Below, one piece after another: positions 50,760-58,506 of a stretch of DNA of 64,000 bases. The translations under genes and the position numbers were made by a program. The notes below the pieces were generated by a model. That model was not told the DNA's origin. It did not search any database and saw nothing but the letters and a program-made list of their open reading frames with translations. This DNA comes from CBDCWT01 sp965223305 (GTDB lineage Bacteria > Planctomycetota > Planctomycetia > Pirellulales > Pirellulaceae), in contig CBDCWT010000085.1 of the NCBI GenBank assembly GCA_965223305.1, forward strand, positions 39,850 to 103,849, given 5' to 3'. The first letter of the stretch is position 1. The number at the start of each line of letters is the position of its first letter.

Positions 50760-51609
50760 ACTCGGGACTCGCACGTCGCTGGTGATCTTGCGGGTGGGCA
50801 CCAGATGGCCGAAGCCCTAGCAACACATACAAGCACAGGGCGGTGTAGTAGTTGACGGCCGCCGACCACAAGATGTCACTGGGAAAATGAGCTCCCTGAG
50901 CAACGCGGGCGAGCCCCACAGCGCTGCCGTAACCCACAGCGAGCAAGACGGCGGCGACAAAACAGTGTCTATGACGAGAGCGGAACAGAAAGGCCGGCCC
51001 GATCAGCGCAAAAGCAACGGCGGCATGGCCCGACGGAAACGACCTAGAACTGCTCGCCAGATTGATCTTCCAGATCGGCTGATATCGCCGACTTCCGCCA
51101 AACTCGGCGAGCTCTTCCGGCCGTGGGCGTCCCCAGAGCGGTTTCATGACACCGTTAATCACCAGCCCTGGTCCAATGGCGAGGATGAGAACCAAGAACC
51201 AACCGGGCTTGCGCCACCTGTGTGCCACAGGATGAAAGTAGCTAGCTGCGAGCATTAGGCAGCCAACAAGGCCCATTGCTAGCGGCGGGTAGACGCCGAA
51301 CTCATTAATCGTAGCGGCACGCTCGCCTTCCCAGTACCACCATGTGTGCGTCCCTCCGTAGAACGGGCGACAGAGTTCGATTTCAGCCGCGGTGGCACAG
51401 AGGAATCCACTTAGGATCAGCAGCGGCAGCAGTGGCAGCGTCACAGCGAGCAGCAGCTGCTGACGCGATCTCCGCGAAGATGCCTCGGTGGACGTGGCGA
51501 AACCTTCGCCGTTGTGGGTGCGTCCCAGGTTGTTGTTGTGTCTTGGCTGAGAAGCGGCGTCGTGCATCAAACGGTTCCCATCGCGCAGGTGAAACGAGTA
51601 ACTCTGCAT
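50749..51609 (-). CDS. PAP2-family membrane phosphatase
   Basis: A 286-residue membrane protein with about five to six hydrophobic segments. The three acid-phosphatase motifs are present: KPLWGRPRP (KxxxxxxRP), SRSFPSGHA (PSGH) and ARVAQGAHFPSD (SRxxxGxHxxxD, with Ala in place of Ser). Relatives remove phosphate from undecaprenyl pyrophosphate, lipid A or phosphatidates at the outer face of the inner membrane. In an LPS and polysaccharide locus, carrier recycling or lipid A 1-dephosphorylation are the likely roles. An ~50-residue hydrophilic N-terminus precedes the first helix, so a later start is possible. Confidence 0.87.
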   Translation of the reverse strand: MQSYSFHLRDGNRLMHDAASQPRHNNNLGRTHNGEGFATSTEASSRRSRQQLLLAVTLPLLPLLILSGFLCATAAEIELCRPFYGGTHTWWYWEGERAATINEFGVYPPLAMGLVGCLMLAASYFHPVAHRWRKPGWFLVLILAIGPGLVINGVMKPLWGRPRPEELAEFGGSRRYQPIWKINLASSSRSFPSGHAAVAFALIGPAFLFRSRHRHCFVAAVLLAVGYGSAVGLARVAQGAHFPSDILWSAAVNYYTALCLYVLLGLRPSGAHPQDHQRRASPEFTC

Positions 51610-51642
51610 AGATGGCGGCAGAGTCTGCCCCGGGGAATCGCC

Positions 51643-51824
51643 TTAACCCGGATTATTCATGAAGATCGTGGCGAGAGGTTGTAAGTACGTTCGTGGCAAG
51701 GAAGGCGAGCAATTCTTCCGCAGGCGTATTGAAGCAATACGTCGAGGGAGAATTGTGAAGCATGACGAAGCCACGGATGGACTTACGACCTCGCAGTAGA
51801 TCGCTCATGAATAATTCGGGTTAA
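51643..51824. mobile_element. foldback MITE-like element, copy 2
   Basis: A 174-bp element (51647-51820) flanked by TTAA on both sides (51643-51646 and 51821-51824). It is almost identical to the reverse complement of copy 1 at 42982-43155, with only a few differences seen by eye. Terminal inverted repeats are CCCGGATTATTCATGA and TCATGAATAATTCGGG. Confidence 0.85.
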
Positions 51825-51985
51825 ATCCTCTGCGATCCGTATCGGCAGAGGCGTCGTAGTACTGCAGTTCATTTGCTGACGAAGCCGGGGTATTTCCGAG
51901 CTCGGATCGCCGAGCGCGAAGCGTAAGGTTGCAGGTGCGCTTTTCGCTATCCTGCACGCACAAGATGGCGAGTTTGTCGCGTTTT

Positions 51986-52057
51986 CGGAACCCGAAGCGT
52001 CAGCGAGGGAATTGATGTTCCATCGCAAGTTGTCCCTCGCTTACGCTTCGGGTTCCG
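51986..52057. repeat. CGGAACCCGAAGCGT palindrome
   Basis: Left arm CGGAACCCGAAGCGTCAGCG and right arm CGCTTACGCTTCGGGTTCCG around a ~25-nt spacer. Same family as 13382-13456. Confidence 0.75.
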
Positions 52058-52239
52058 ATTGAAGAGCACCGAATACTCCGCCGTCAGATTGTCCGGCTCG
52101 CAACTTCAAACGCTCTGCGGATCGCTTTGCTTTGAGGCCTTTCGGCTCGGCAGGAGCCTCGCCCTCCCGAACGCTTGCGCAACGGAGCGATACCTGGTGA
52201 ACCTTAGTCTCAACCGCTTTTTTTCCAACCTACTGTGGA

Positions 52240-52313
52240 GCACTCGCCGGACGCTACGCGTCGGTTTCGCTGGGGAACCGTGGGCTAACGCCGGCTAACG
52301 CCCAGCGGCTGAT
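52240..52313. repeat. composite 74-bp repeat, copy B
   Basis: Matches 18908-18981 with one visible difference. A related, shorter version runs from about 52553 to 52620. Confidence 0.8.
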
Positions 52314-52937
52314 TTGGAGCGTAGCCGAACTCGCCAGAGTTTGGCGGACTGCATGAACCGTAAGAGCTGTGTGCCCTCTCTGACGGGAGGGCGACGCTCC
52401 TGCGGAGCCGTCTTTTCTAACGTCGGTCCGGAGGTCGTGCGACTCTTGAGTTAGCGCGTGACTTCGTCTTTCTTCACTCTCCCCTTTGGGGAGAGTCGGC
52501 CCGAAGGGCCGGTGAGGGGGGGCACGCTTCGGGGCGATCACTCGCGGGCAGCCCTCCCCGGACGCTATCGCGTCGGTTTCGCTGGGGAACCGTGGGCTAA
52601 CGGCCCAGCGGCTGATTTGGAGCGTAGCCGAACTCGCCAGAGTTTGGCGGATTGCATGAAGCGCAAAAGCTGCACCGCCTCCATGGGTCGGGCTGCTGGG
52701 CCGCACTTCTACCCAGCAGTGACAGCTCGGGCTAGCAGGGCAACGACATGCTGTCAGTCGTCCCGAAAACGTCTTGCTTTGTCCCTGATCAATGCCATAT
52801 ACAGACCCTCGCGCGTTCCCGCCCGATACAGGTGATCTCGAGCGCGACGGACAACAAGCTAGCTTGCGCAGTGCCGGCATCGGCTAGTGTGGACCTACGC
52901 GGCACGATGGTTGTTATTTAGTAGATTGCTAGCCCCC

Positions 52938-53725
52938 ATGTTAAGCGGTTTGAGAACACATCTCCGTAGGTTCGTAGCGAGTGTCGTCCGCGAAGAACTC
53001 GAGGAGATCTTGCTACGAGCACGCCACGTCGAAGCAACCGACATCCAACTCGAGCTCCAGCGCATGGCGCTGCGCGAAACCGCCGAATTCGTTGCCAATA
53101 ACGTTCCCCTGACATGCATCCGCTTTCCCAGCAAAGAACGATTGCTCGAAGAGTGCGTGCAGCGGGCGCCGTCAGAAGGACTCGTGCTGGAGTTCGGCGT
53201 GTTTCGCGGCGAGTCGATTAACCGACTCGCGGAACTGATGCCCGGCAGACGTATTTTTGGTTTCGATTCGTTTGAGGGTCTTCCCGACCGTTGGTTCAAC
53301 TCGGAAGCTCGCACATTCGCCGTCGACACCGGACCGGAAGTGCGATCCAACGTGACCCTTCAGCGAGGGTGGTTTCGAGACTCGCTGCCCGCCTTCCTCG
53401 CCGCGCATCGTGGCAAGTGTGCATTCATTCATATCGACTGCGACATGTATCAGTCGACAAAAGACGTGTTTGACCGACTGCACGATCGAATCGGCGACGG
53501 CACTGTGATCCTGTTCGACGAGTTCTTCAACTACCCCGGCTGGCAGGATCACGAATTCAAGGCATTCAAGGAGTACGTTACCGATCGGCGTGTGTGCTCT
53601 TCGAGTACATCGGTACAACCTTCCGCGGTACGAACATCAACAAGTCAGGCTGTCATCAAGTGGCCGTGCGAATTACGCAGGCCGATTCGCACGAGCCACA
53701 CGGCGCCCCGTTTCATGAACAGTAA
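52938..53725 (+). CDS. TylF/MycF-like methyltransferase, frameshifted
   Basis: A TylF-type, metal-dependent SAM methyltransferase. LVLEFGVFRGESINRLAEL is the SAM motif; the metal-site acidic residues lie in FIHIDCDMYQSTKDVF and VILFDEFFNYPGWQDHE. After EFKAFKEYVTDR the frame changes: the expected ending FEYIGTTFRGTNINKSGCHQ reads in another frame from 53597 and stops at 53725. One base seems to be missing near 53590-53597. As read, the frame runs on as an unrelated tail to 53882. The start is put at ATG 52938; an in-frame GTG at 52887 is an alternative. The frameshift is either a sequencing error or real inactivation. Likely role: O-methylation of a sugar. Confidence 0.72.
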
Positions 53726-53793
53726 CCCTCAGGTCATCCGAGACCGCTTCGTGCGACCGGCCGCACGCTGGCTAATCCGCGGGCTCACCGGAT

Positions 53794-54564
53794 GTGACCT
53801 CAGCCGGCAGGGACGCGGGCGCGGCCAACGCGCAGCTCGCGCAGCTCGAAACACGGCTTGTTCGCGTCGAATCGTTGATTGACCGGCTCGCAGTAAGTGA
53901 ACCGTCCCGCTGGCTCTATCGAAATCGGCTCGAACGGATGGACGCCACCGACGAGATGTTCGACCCACTGCGTCGCGCCTTCCACTTGGATCGATATCGC
54001 TTTGCCGCCCGCTACAGCCACGGTTGCCGCGTCGCGGACATCGCCTGTGGAACCGGCTATGGTGCGGAGCTCATCAAGTTGACTGGGTGGGCCGAGCAGG
54101 TTTGGGGCGTCGATATCTCGGTGGAGGCGATCCAGTACGCCGAATCGCACCACTGTCCTGACGGTACCAACTTCGTTTGCGCTGCCGCCGAGGACACGGG
54201 GCTGGAGGCCGAGAGCCTCGATCTCGTGGTTTCGTTCGAGACAATCGAACACGTTTCCGACGATGGTAAGTTGCTTGAGGAATTTCACCGCGTGTTACGG
54301 CCGGGAGGTCACTTGATTTGCTCGACACCCAACGATTGGCCGCTCGATTCCTCGCCCCATCATTTGCGGACATATAACCGGGAGTCGTTCGAGGACGCGC
54401 TAACCGATCGTTTCACCCTGGCTGAGCTCTTCAATCAGAATTCTGGTTCTCCGTCCGAGTTCAACCATGAACAGCCGGCAGGGATAGTCAAGACAACCAA
54501 GGCGAACGAAGGGCTGGCAGAGTGCTATATCGCGATCTGTGTGAAGGACCCGCAGCGCGGGTAA
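53794..54564 (+). CDS. class I SAM methyltransferase
   Basis: A 256-residue methyltransferase. A helical N-terminus (AQLAQLETRLVRVESLIDRL) precedes the SAM fold: RVADIACGTGYGAELIKL (motif I), VWGVDISVEAIQYA, LDLVVSFETIEHV and LRPGGHLICSTPN. It belongs to the broad methyltransferase 11/23-like group; the substrate is unknown. It starts as read with GTG 53794. However, the frame opened by ATG 53715 (MNSNPQVIRDRFVRPAARW) looks like a natural N-terminus and would need another indel near 53800-53830 to join it. It follows the frameshifted methyltransferase gene and was probably coupled to it. Confidence 0.78.
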   Translation: MTSAGRDAGAANAQLAQLETRLVRVESLIDRLAVSEPSRWLYRNRLERMDATDEMFDPLRRAFHLDRYRFAARYSHGCRVADIACGTGYGAELIKLTGWAEQVWGVDISVEAIQYAESHHCPDGTNFVCAAAEDTGLEAESLDLVVSFETIEHVSDDGKLLEEFHRVLRPGGHLICSTPNDWPLDSSPHHLRTYNRESFEDALTDRFTLAELFNQNSGSPSEFNHEQPAGIVKTTKANEGLAECYIAICVKDPQRG

Positions 54565-54650
54565 TTGGCGGTGTTTTGGTGTTCGGCGACCTAACAGATC
54601 AGCCGCAGGGCGTTAGCCCCCGGTTTTGAATCGCTCGTGAACATGCCAGG

Positions 54651-55169
54651 TTAAGCCGCCCGTGAAGTGGCCGCGTCGTTATGCTGTTCCGCCTCAACGT
54701 CTTCCGCTGTTGCGTCGCCGCGGATCCCGCTCCGAACCAGCGTCCCCGTGCAGGCGATCCGCGCGAAAAGCATCTCCCTCAGCGTCGGTGGCGCGTAGCG
54801 TGCGGTGCGTCGATAGATAGCTGCCTTGAGCCACAACAGCCAGCTGAAGACCTGGCGCGTCAGGGTCAAGCCCAGGCTGGGAAACAGGATCTCGTCAACC
54901 TTGCGGATGCGGGTCGGGCGGCCCACCAAACCTGCCTGCCACTGGCAGCGGTCGAGTCGAAAGAGAAGATCCATCGCCTGCGTCGCGGTGGGGCGCGATG
55001 AGTTCGTGGCCTCGATCCAACCCGCCTCCACGATCGTGCCGCGCAGCGACGCCATCTCTTGATAGAGTAACCGCGGGTCCTCGGCAGCTGCGGTCCCAGC
55101 TGCACGGCAGCAGCGGTCTTCTAACGCGTCGATTCGACAGCGGATCTCTGCGTAGCTGTGGGTTTTCAA
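54651..55169 (-). CDS. hypothetical protein
   Basis: A 172-residue protein without a family that I recognise. It is predicted mostly helical, with an early coiled-coil-like stretch (YAEIRCRIDALEDRCC) and a hydrophobic patch near residues 100-118 (LTRQVFSWLLWLKAAIY) that could sit on a membrane. Its ATG overlaps the stop of the HAD-type gene by 4 nt, so the two are translationally coupled and probably act together. It is the last gene of the minus-strand operon that begins with the exporter permease at 61969. Confidence 0.6.
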   Translation of the reverse strand: MKTHSYAEIRCRIDALEDRCCRAAGTAAAEDPRLLYQEMASLRGTIVEAGWIEATNSSRPTATQAMDLLFRLDRCQWQAGLVGRPTRIRKVDEILFPSLGLTLTRQVFSWLLWLKAAIYRRTARYAPPTLREMLFARIACTGTLVRSGIRGDATAEDVEAEQHNDAATSRAA

Positions 55170-57214
55170 TACTGCGCTCCATCAAGAAGAAGTCGCCCTA
55201 AGTTGCCTAGCGACGCGAGTGGCTGGGAACCCTGTAGCGCCAGCCGACCGTCGCGCCAAATGTGATGGCGCCTCGACAATAAGGTCCAACGCTGCAGCCA
55301 CGTGCGGCGGAAGTCTTCACGACTCTGGACGAGTTCGTCAGAACCAAAGTCTTCACTGTGCGAGAAGGGTAGCAGCGCCTCGGCTTCCCAACGCTTGGGG
55401 TACCGAATCAGACGACCGAAGAGTTCGACGGCGACAGCGTACAGCGGTTCTGCTTCGCCATCGGTAAACGGCAGCAACCGAACATAGGCATCCAAAAAGT
55501 CGAAGACCCCTTGTTGCAGGCTGACGACGTACCCCTGGTCTCGCAGCTCGGCCTGCCGCGCGGCAGACTCAGGATCCTTCAAGATGGGAACCACACGCCC
55601 GCTAGCCTCTCGCCGCAGACCGTCGACCGAAGCGTGCGGAGCTCGGGTTGCGACTTCGAGCAGCTCCAAGAAGCGGTAGGCCGCTGACGACCCGCTGCCA
55701 AGCGGATCTTGTCCATGGTGATAGAGCAACCCCAACCGGTTCGTAGGATCGGCCCGCTCGTCGAGCATGGCGAGATACACCCCGCGCAGCCCCGGCCAGT
55801 TGGGATGGTCCGCGAATCCGGCTGTGAGCGTTTGCTGTACGGTCCCCTGCCAGCCGACATCGACCAGGCAGGCTCGACGAGCCTCCCAGAACCCGAGCTG
55901 ACCAAGATAGTCGTCCAGCAATTCGCGCTCCGCAGCGCGCTGCTCGGTCCAGGCCGCTTCGAATTGAGGATCTGTCAGGAACCGCCTCAATCTGCCACTC
56001 GCGGCAGGCAGTACCAAGGGGGACTCGGCTTGGATTCCGCAACGGGCCGCCAGAGTCTGGAATGGTCCGACCTCCATCCCATAGCGACGGAGTAGTTTGG
56101 CAAGTGTGGGGCGATTAGTGCCGTTCGTCCAGTGCCGGGGATCTAGCCGCTGCGACGTGGCCGAGTAAACCGACTTGCGGTTCAGAAAAGCATACTCCAC
56201 GCGCGGCCGTGCGGCAGGCGCGACAACCGGCGCCAGCGTGTCATACAGCCGCTGAAGCAGAAAACCTTCCCTGGCGGGAAACAGGATTAGGTCCACCTGC
56301 TGCGAGGCAGTCCATCGTACAACGCGATGCATGAACGTAGCGAGTAACGGGCCAAGCACCCAATAGCCGAGCGTGTAACGAGGGTCGCGCCCGCGGAAGT
56401 CACGATGGTCGTTGCGACACAGCTCCAGCCAAGGGAGACCTTGCCAGCGGGAGTGTGCGCGGACCAGGCGTTCAGCGCGAGTGATCCGCGCAGTTCGCAG
56501 TACCGTGTTCGGTGCCGCAAACCGCGCGGTACGAATACCGAGTCGGCGGCGGGGAACCGAGACGTCTGCCCGCCGGTTGTCTCCGACATGAAGCCAGCGG
56601 TTATACGCGGCGCGTCGTTCTAATTGGACCTGCTCGAACAGTCTGCCCGACCCCTTCGACAGCAAGGCGTCGGAGGAGACGTATCCTCCGTCAAACAGCC
56701 CGTCGAAACCGTTGTGGCGGAGCAGTGAGCGGACATCCGAGCCACTCAGATACATGTCTGAAATGAAGACGACCTCCTTTTCCAGCTCGCGAGCCCGCTG
56801 AACTGCCTGCTTCATGCCTGCGACCGCAAAGGTGACTTCCTTTTCGGTGGCGAGTTCGACGTCGTGCAGTCGGTCGGCAACCGCCGTTGCTTCACTGCCC
56901 GGAATGTACTGGGCAATCCACTCGAGGATCAGTTCTCGAATGCGGCATTCGGGATCCAGGCCTTGCCGCAAGGCGCGTTGGCGAAGAGACAATTCCGCTT
57001 GAGTCCGGCTGGCGACAAGTGAACGAACGGACGCGACGATCCCGCGTTCAGCGAGTAGCGATTTGAGGCAATGAGCGGTAGGGACTTTGGTCAACTCAGG
57101 AGGTGCGATGCGGCGACCGAGCAGAGTGTCGAAGACGTCGAACGACACGAGGTCGACGTCATTCGCCCAACGCTCGATGTAGCGTAGTACTTCCTGGCCT
57201 GAGCGAAGTGGCAC
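55166..57214 (-). CDS. HAD-superfamily protein of polysaccharide loci
   Basis: About 682 residues. The N-terminal third is a HAD hydrolase: DLVSFDVFDTLLGR (motif I DxD, near residues 20-33), VVFISDMYLSG (motif II) and WLHVGDNRRADVSVPRRR (motif IV region). The remaining two thirds are an uncharacterised domain (e.g. DLILFPAREGFLLQRLYD, ACLVDVGWQGTVQQTL). This architecture is common in cell-surface polysaccharide clusters, but its reaction is unclear. I chose GTG 57214 because it follows the GT4 stop by 5 nt and has AGGA upstream; the open frame to 57376 lies inside the GT4 gene. Confidence 0.75.
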   Translation of the reverse strand: MPLRSGQEVLRYIERWANDVDLVSFDVFDTLLGRRIAPPELTKVPTAHCLKSLLAERGIVASVRSLVASRTQAELSLRQRALRQGLDPECRIRELILEWIAQYIPGSEATAVADRLHDVELATEKEVTFAVAGMKQAVQRARELEKEVVFISDMYLSGSDVRSLLRHNGFDGLFDGGYVSSDALLSKGSGRLFEQVQLERRAAYNRWLHVGDNRRADVSVPRRRLGIRTARFAAPNTVLRTARITRAERLVRAHSRWQGLPWLELCRNDHRDFRGRDPRYTLGYWVLGPLLATFMHRVVRWTASQQVDLILFPAREGFLLQRLYDTLAPVVAPAARPRVEYAFLNRKSVYSATSQRLDPRHWTNGTNRPTLAKLLRRYGMEVGPFQTLAARCGIQAESPLVLPAASGRLRRFLTDPQFEAAWTEQRAAERELLDDYLGQLGFWEARRACLVDVGWQGTVQQTLTAGFADHPNWPGLRGVYLAMLDERADPTNRLGLLYHHGQDPLGSGSSAAYRFLELLEVATRAPHASVDGLRREASGRVVPILKDPESAARQAELRDQGYVVSLQQGVFDFLDAYVRLLPFTDGEAEPLYAVAVELFGRLIRYPKRWEAEALLPFSHSEDFGSDELVQSREDFRRTWLQRWTLLSRRHHIWRDGRLALQGSQPLASLGNLGRLLLDGAQY

Positions 57215-57219
57215 GTTCT

Positions 57220-58506
57220 TTATCCTGCTTTGCGAAGTGTGCTCGGGGAGCGAGTGGAAGCGACGGGCAAACCGGCTACCGTAGTGGACAGTCGGCGGTA
57301 GAGTGCCAGGTGGCGATCCAGGAACTGCTCTACAGAAAACAACTCCTCCGCCCGCGCTCGCGCTGTCTGGCCCCACCCCCGGCGTTCGTCTGGGTGGTCG
57401 AAGGCGTGAGCTAATCCTGCGGTGAGCGCCGCGGTGTCGTCACTGGGGACCAACCACCCGCTGACGCGGTGCTCGATCATCTCCGGAATACCGCCGTTGG
57501 CGAACGCCAGCGTCGGTGTCCCACAGGCCATGCACTCGAGTATGCTGTTGGGCAAGTTGTCGGCGAGACTCGGAAATAGATAGAGATCGGCGGCCGCGTA
57601 GTAGAGCGCGAGGGCCCGGTTATTCGCGATGTACCCCGTCGCCGTGATGGCGATGTGATCCGGCAGGGACTGGATCGAACCATCAGTGGCGCCGACGGCC
57701 AGCACGTGAACCGGTCGTTCAACGGCCGCAATCGCCTCGAGCGCCAATCGTGTGCCTTTGCGCTCATCGTGCAAGTTGCCCGCGCTGAGCAGCACTAAGA
57801 AAGCTTCTGGCGGTAGACCCAGCAGATTGCGGACTTGTTTGCGGTCCTGTGGACGGAAGAGACTGCTATCAACCCCGTAGGGAATGATCTGCACAGGCTG
57901 TTGCCAAAATCGAGACTGCTCTGCTTGCTGCGCCATCCAGCGTGAGGGAGCAATTGGGGTGAGTACGACGGACTCGGCCGTCCGTCGTTTGTACCGGTGC
58001 ATCGTTCCGGTTAGATCAATCCGCGTGGTCAGCGGCCACGTGCCCAGCTGGGGGCACGAACCGCAGCAGGAGTGAAAAGCGGTACACCCTCGTGGGTAGA
58101 GGCAGCCGGCGGTAAATGGAGAGCAATCGTGCAGTGTCCAAACGACAGGGTGGCGCTTGGCGAGCCGACGCATCGCGATCGGGGAAAAGGTTTGGGACGT
58201 ATCGTGGAAGTGGTAGACGTTATACTCGTTTGACTTCATGGCCCTCAGATTCACTACCTCCGGCGTCAAGAAATCTGGTAGGCCGATTCGGGCCGAGGCG
58301 TGTCGCGTTATCTGGCCGACCATACTCTTCCAGCCGTGGCCGCTCAGCGCACGCATGTGAGGCCGCCACTGAATACCTGGCCTGCCTACCCAGTGGTGTG
58401 CCTGGCAGCCATCCACTTGATTGAGCAGCGTGGCGAGGCTCTCGGCGACCCGGCTAGCGCCCCCGCCCGAAGAATCTGACTTACTGATGACGGCAATTTT
58501 CAGCAT
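57220..58506 (-). CDS. glycosyltransferase family 4
   Basis: A 428-residue GT-B enzyme. The N-terminus is KIAVISKSDSSGGGASRVAESL, followed by HFHDTSQTFSPIA. The WTLHDCSPFTAGCLYPRGC...CGSCPQLG Cys-rich region is typical of one GT4 subgroup. The C-terminal half has LVLLSAGNLHDERKGTRLAL and the LADNLPNSILECMACGTPTLAF E-x7-E region in two parts near residues 315-335. It overlaps the next gene upstream by 26 nt and the HAD gene follows after 5 nt, so it is in an operon with the exporter. Confidence 0.88.
   Translation of the reverse strand: MLKIAVISKSDSSGGGASRVAESLATLLNQVDGCQAHHWVGRPGIQWRPHMRALSGHGWKSMVGQITRHASARIGLPDFLTPEVVNLRAMKSNEYNVYHFHDTSQTFSPIAMRRLAKRHPVVWTLHDCSPFTAGCLYPRGCTAFHSCCGSCPQLGTWPLTTRIDLTGTMHRYKRRTAESVVLTPIAPSRWMAQQAEQSRFWQQPVQIIPYGVDSSLFRPQDRKQVRNLLGLPPEAFLVLLSAGNLHDERKGTRLALEAIAAVERPVHVLAVGATDGSIQSLPDHIAITATGYIANNRALALYYAAADLYLFPSLADNLPNSILECMACGTPTLAFANGGIPEMIEHRVSGWLVPSDDTAALTAGLAHAFDHPDERRGWGQTARARAEELFSVEQFLDRHLALYRRLSTTVAGLPVASTRSPSTLRKAG

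Larger units (their letters stand above)
51610..52937. other. long repeat-rich intergenic region
   Basis: About 1,330 bases without a supported gene. In order: MITE-like copy 2, CGGAACCCGAAGCGT palindrome (51986-52057), GGCTCGGCAGGAGCCTCGCC arm (~52144), 74-bp composite repeat copy B (52240-52313), GTAGCCGAACTCGCC units at 52321 and 52624, and a CTCTCCCCTTTGGGGAGAG module (~52477-52496). Short open frames here are translations of these repeats. Confidence 0.6.
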
